Shown here one piece after another: positions 5,787-7,323 of a stretch of 7,323 nt of DNA. The DNA is from CAZFAP01 sp964516325. Its GTDB lineage: Bacteria; Auribacterota; JABMQX01. The notes under the pieces are model-generated. The model worked only from the letters and a program-made list of their open reading frames with translations. It was not told where the DNA came from and ran no database searches. The stretch covers positions 1 through 7,323 of the forward strand of contig CAZFAP010000209.1 of NCBI GenBank assembly GCA_964516325.1. Direction: 5' to 3'. The translations under genes and the position numbers were made by a program. Position 1 is the stretch's first letter. Every line of letters starts with the position of its first letter.

Positions 5787-6983
5787 TCAAAGTTGCCCCT
5801 CGACGAAATTGCCGAGGCACGGGTTGTTCTTGTACAGGCGATACGTTCCTTTCGTGACCTCGAAGACCGCCGTTGCGAGGGTTACGCCGGCGGTCAATGT
5901 TTTCGCGTGGCGACAGACAGAATTCGGTTTCCGCTCGTGGTTGGACATCGCCTCGACAATGTCGGAGACCTGCACTCTCGACGGGTCCTTCCACTGTGTC
6001 GTTATTCTGGTCAGGACGTCAAATCGGGCTAAAGAAGATTTGCCGGGGAATTGGGGCAAATCCTTCATCGTGTCAAGAGTGAGATGGTTGACGTGAAAAT
6101 AGACGCCCTGGACCTCGCGCACTTCGTATTTCGACGGCGTCACTTCAACCGACAGGAGACGCCTTTCTTTCACGGAAGCGAGATTGTGGTGATTTCCGTA
6201 GGCTCGCTCCGGATGAGTCGCAAACTTGATTGCCTCATCGAGCGTTGCCGCGTCGAAAATCGCGCGATTGAGAAAGTAGCGGGGAATCCCGACCCTCCAT
6301 TCGCCCGCTGGAATGTAATTCGTCGTCTGGACGATTCCGGCATCGTTGAATCCGGGGCTGTTTCCGGGGAGAAAGCCCGGATAGCTGAGGCACTGGAACG
6401 ACCTCGCATTCCGCGGCGACGCCTTCAGCCAGAACATCAGGTCCGCATAAGCGGCGCTGCTGTCTTCATTATGAGCCAGGATGATCCGCTTGCCGTCGTT
6501 GAGCGAGATCGTCGAGCACTCGCCTTGCGCGCGGCTTCGCTTCATGGCGGTCAGCTCCGCCCACAGGTTGATGGTCATCAAGTCCTCGAAGGGAAGGCCC
6601 GCGCCATCCGCCCAGCCCCGAACTTCCTCGACAAATTGCGGGAAATGCTTTTTCACCGCGTCAATGCAAGCGAGGAATGCCTTCGAGAAGTCGCCCGTGG
6701 CTATCGCTTTCAACTCAGCGAACCATTTCTTTCTTCTTTTGAATCCAAGCCGTATCTTCTCGCCAAATTCCTTCCCGATGGAATATCCGATTTCGTAATT
6801 CGTCCCTGAGACTTCAATGGAAGGGTAACTTGCTTTCTCCTGCGAATGGCGTTCTAAACGTGGTTTCATTCGCTCTCTTTCATCACCTGTCCTGTGTGTG
6901 CTATGCGCGCCGAAGCCGCGCCCTCGCGAGATGACGGCGCCGATGATTGATGCGCATCCCGAAACAAAAACTCTTCTGTTCAA
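5787..6983 (-). CDS. C45 family peptidase / acyl-CoA:6-aminopenicillanic acid acyltransferase-like NTN hydrolase
   Basis: This 398-residue protein belongs to the C45 (AAT) family: autoprocessing N-terminal-nucleophile enzymes that cleave or transfer acyl groups on amines. Cys156, in GECSTISL, is the expected site of self-cleavage and the nucleophile. Further family blocks are AHNEDS (170-175), GFNDAGIVQTTN (211-222), HVNH (297-300), TLATAVFEV (368-376) and a C-terminal NPC (387-389). The N-terminus MNRRVFVSG followed by a hydrophobic stretch and FGA resembles a Tat signal, although residues 20-55 are unusually charged. The start is TTG at 6983: it overlaps the PIG-L stop (TTGA, 6983-6980), AGAGG lies 7 bases upstream, and the twin-arginine start is complete. 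The CocE-like gene follows after 90 bases. Bacterial relatives act as amidases or acyltransferases on varied substrates, so penicillin specificity should not be assumed. Confidence 0.9.
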   Translation of the reverse strand: MNRRVFVSGCASIIGAVISRGRGFGAHSTHRTGDERERMKPRLERHSQEKASYPSIEVSGTNYEIGYSIGKEFGEKIRLGFKRRKKWFAELKAIATGDFSKAFLACIDAVKKHFPQFVEEVRGWADGAGLPFEDLMTINLWAELTAMKRSRAQGECSTISLNDGKRIILAHNEDSSAAYADLMFWLKASPRNARSFQCLSYPGFLPGNSPGFNDAGIVQTTNYIPAGEWRVGIPRYFLNRAIFDAATLDEAIKFATHPERAYGNHHNLASVKERRLLSVEVTPSKYEVREVQGVYFHVNHLTLDTMKDLPQFPGKSSLARFDVLTRITTQWKDPSRVQVSDIVEAMSNHERKPNSVCRHAKTLTAGVTLATAVFEVTKGTYRLYKNNPCLGNFVEGQL

Positions 6984-7323
6984 CGCTTCGCCTCTACAAT
7001 CTGACCCCCAATTAGCCCTGTGAGGATATTGTCCTGCGGGAAGGGGTGGGCGAGGTGCTGGCAGAAGGATTCTGCGTATTCGACGCCCGCTTCCTTGCCC
7101 CTGCGCCTATCCCACTCTTTCATATGCTCGATGTACTGGTCAATGCCGTGCTGCGCGAAAAGCCAATCTCTCTGGCTACGGTGGCACGAAAGCATCTTCA
7201 CCTTCGTCTCCATCTCGCCGGTCACGTCAACGTAAAATCCGACGGGCGTGCGTCGCCCGAGATAGTCCTTCCCCTCGACGGCATCCCAGTAATAGAGATA
7301 CGGAATTCCCTTCGTCGGCGGGA
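6980..7323 (-). CDS. PIG-L (LmbE) family deacetylase, C-terminal part
   Basis: The frame enters from the right edge and gives the last 113 residues; the N-terminal half with the AHPDD zinc motif is outside the window. The visible part has the family's tail: YLYYWDAVEGKDYLG, then VDVTGEMETKVKMLSCHRSQ, where Lys and HRSQ are conserved in LmbE-like proteins, and later YAESFCQH. PIG-L enzymes are zinc-dependent N-deacetylases acting on N-acetylglucosamine derivatives and related amides. The stop overlaps the TTG start of the C45 gene by 4 bases, so the two are translationally coupled. An internal GTG at 7225 is not the true start because homology-like sequence continues upstream without a stop. 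Specificity cannot be judged from this end. Confidence 0.85.
   Translation of the reverse strand, partial: PPTKGIPYLYYWDAVEGKDYLGRRTPVGFYVDVTGEMETKVKMLSCHRSQRDWLFAQHGIDQYIEHMKEWDRRRGKEAGVEYAESFCQHLAHPFPQDNILTGLIGGQIVEAKR

Noticed and set aside
4668..6032. Plus-strand open frame of 454 codons
   Set aside because: It lies antisense to the CocE-like and C45 genes, has no ribosome site or family motif, and arises from the GC-rich codon use of the real genes.

Overview
The window looks like a piece of a moderately GC-rich bacterial chromosome. The Shine-Dalgarno sites are strong (AGGAGG type), TTG starts occur, genes are packed with 4-base ATGA/TTGA overlaps, and Sec and Tat-like export signals are present. 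The gene set (PIG-L deacetylase, C45 peptidase, CocE/NonD hydrolase, a divergent PurN-like formyltransferase, a beta-helix remnant) would suit an environmental, possibly uncultured, Gram-negative-type lineage. No phylogenetic marker is present, so taxonomy stays open. There are no rRNAs, tRNAs, CRISPR arrays or transposase genes.

Layout: positions 1-303 are a control region. A leftward promoter-like element is embedded in a small palindrome and backed by a perfect 13-bp tandem duplication. A rightward TTGACA promoter candidate follows. The right-facing pair 304-1742 encodes a small three-helix membrane protein and, overlapping it by 4 bases, an exported SH3b + NUC1-type (Serratia nuclease family) DNA/RNA endonuclease with an intact active site.

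Positions 1743-3130 are untidy. They hold a broken gene for an exported-type protein (carboxypeptidase-regulatory-like beta-sandwich, then a beta-helix start, interrupted by an in-frame TGA and a frameshift). Next comes a short, charged, antitoxin-like ORF whose only well-placed start is an ATC codon. A doubtful overlapping ORF and about 90 bases with nothing recognisable close the region.

Positions 3131-7323 carry a left-facing run of four genes, in transcription order: PIG-L deacetylase (cut by the window edge), C45 N-acyltransferase/amidohydrolase-like protein, CocE/NonD serine hydrolase with a signal peptide, and a PurN-like formyltransferase with an unusual insertion. Spacings are -4, 90 and 64 bases, so they probably form an operon. 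All four families make or break acyl bonds, often acyl-amine bonds. The plausible theme is degradation or remodelling of an acylated amine compound. The substrate is not visible from the sequence.
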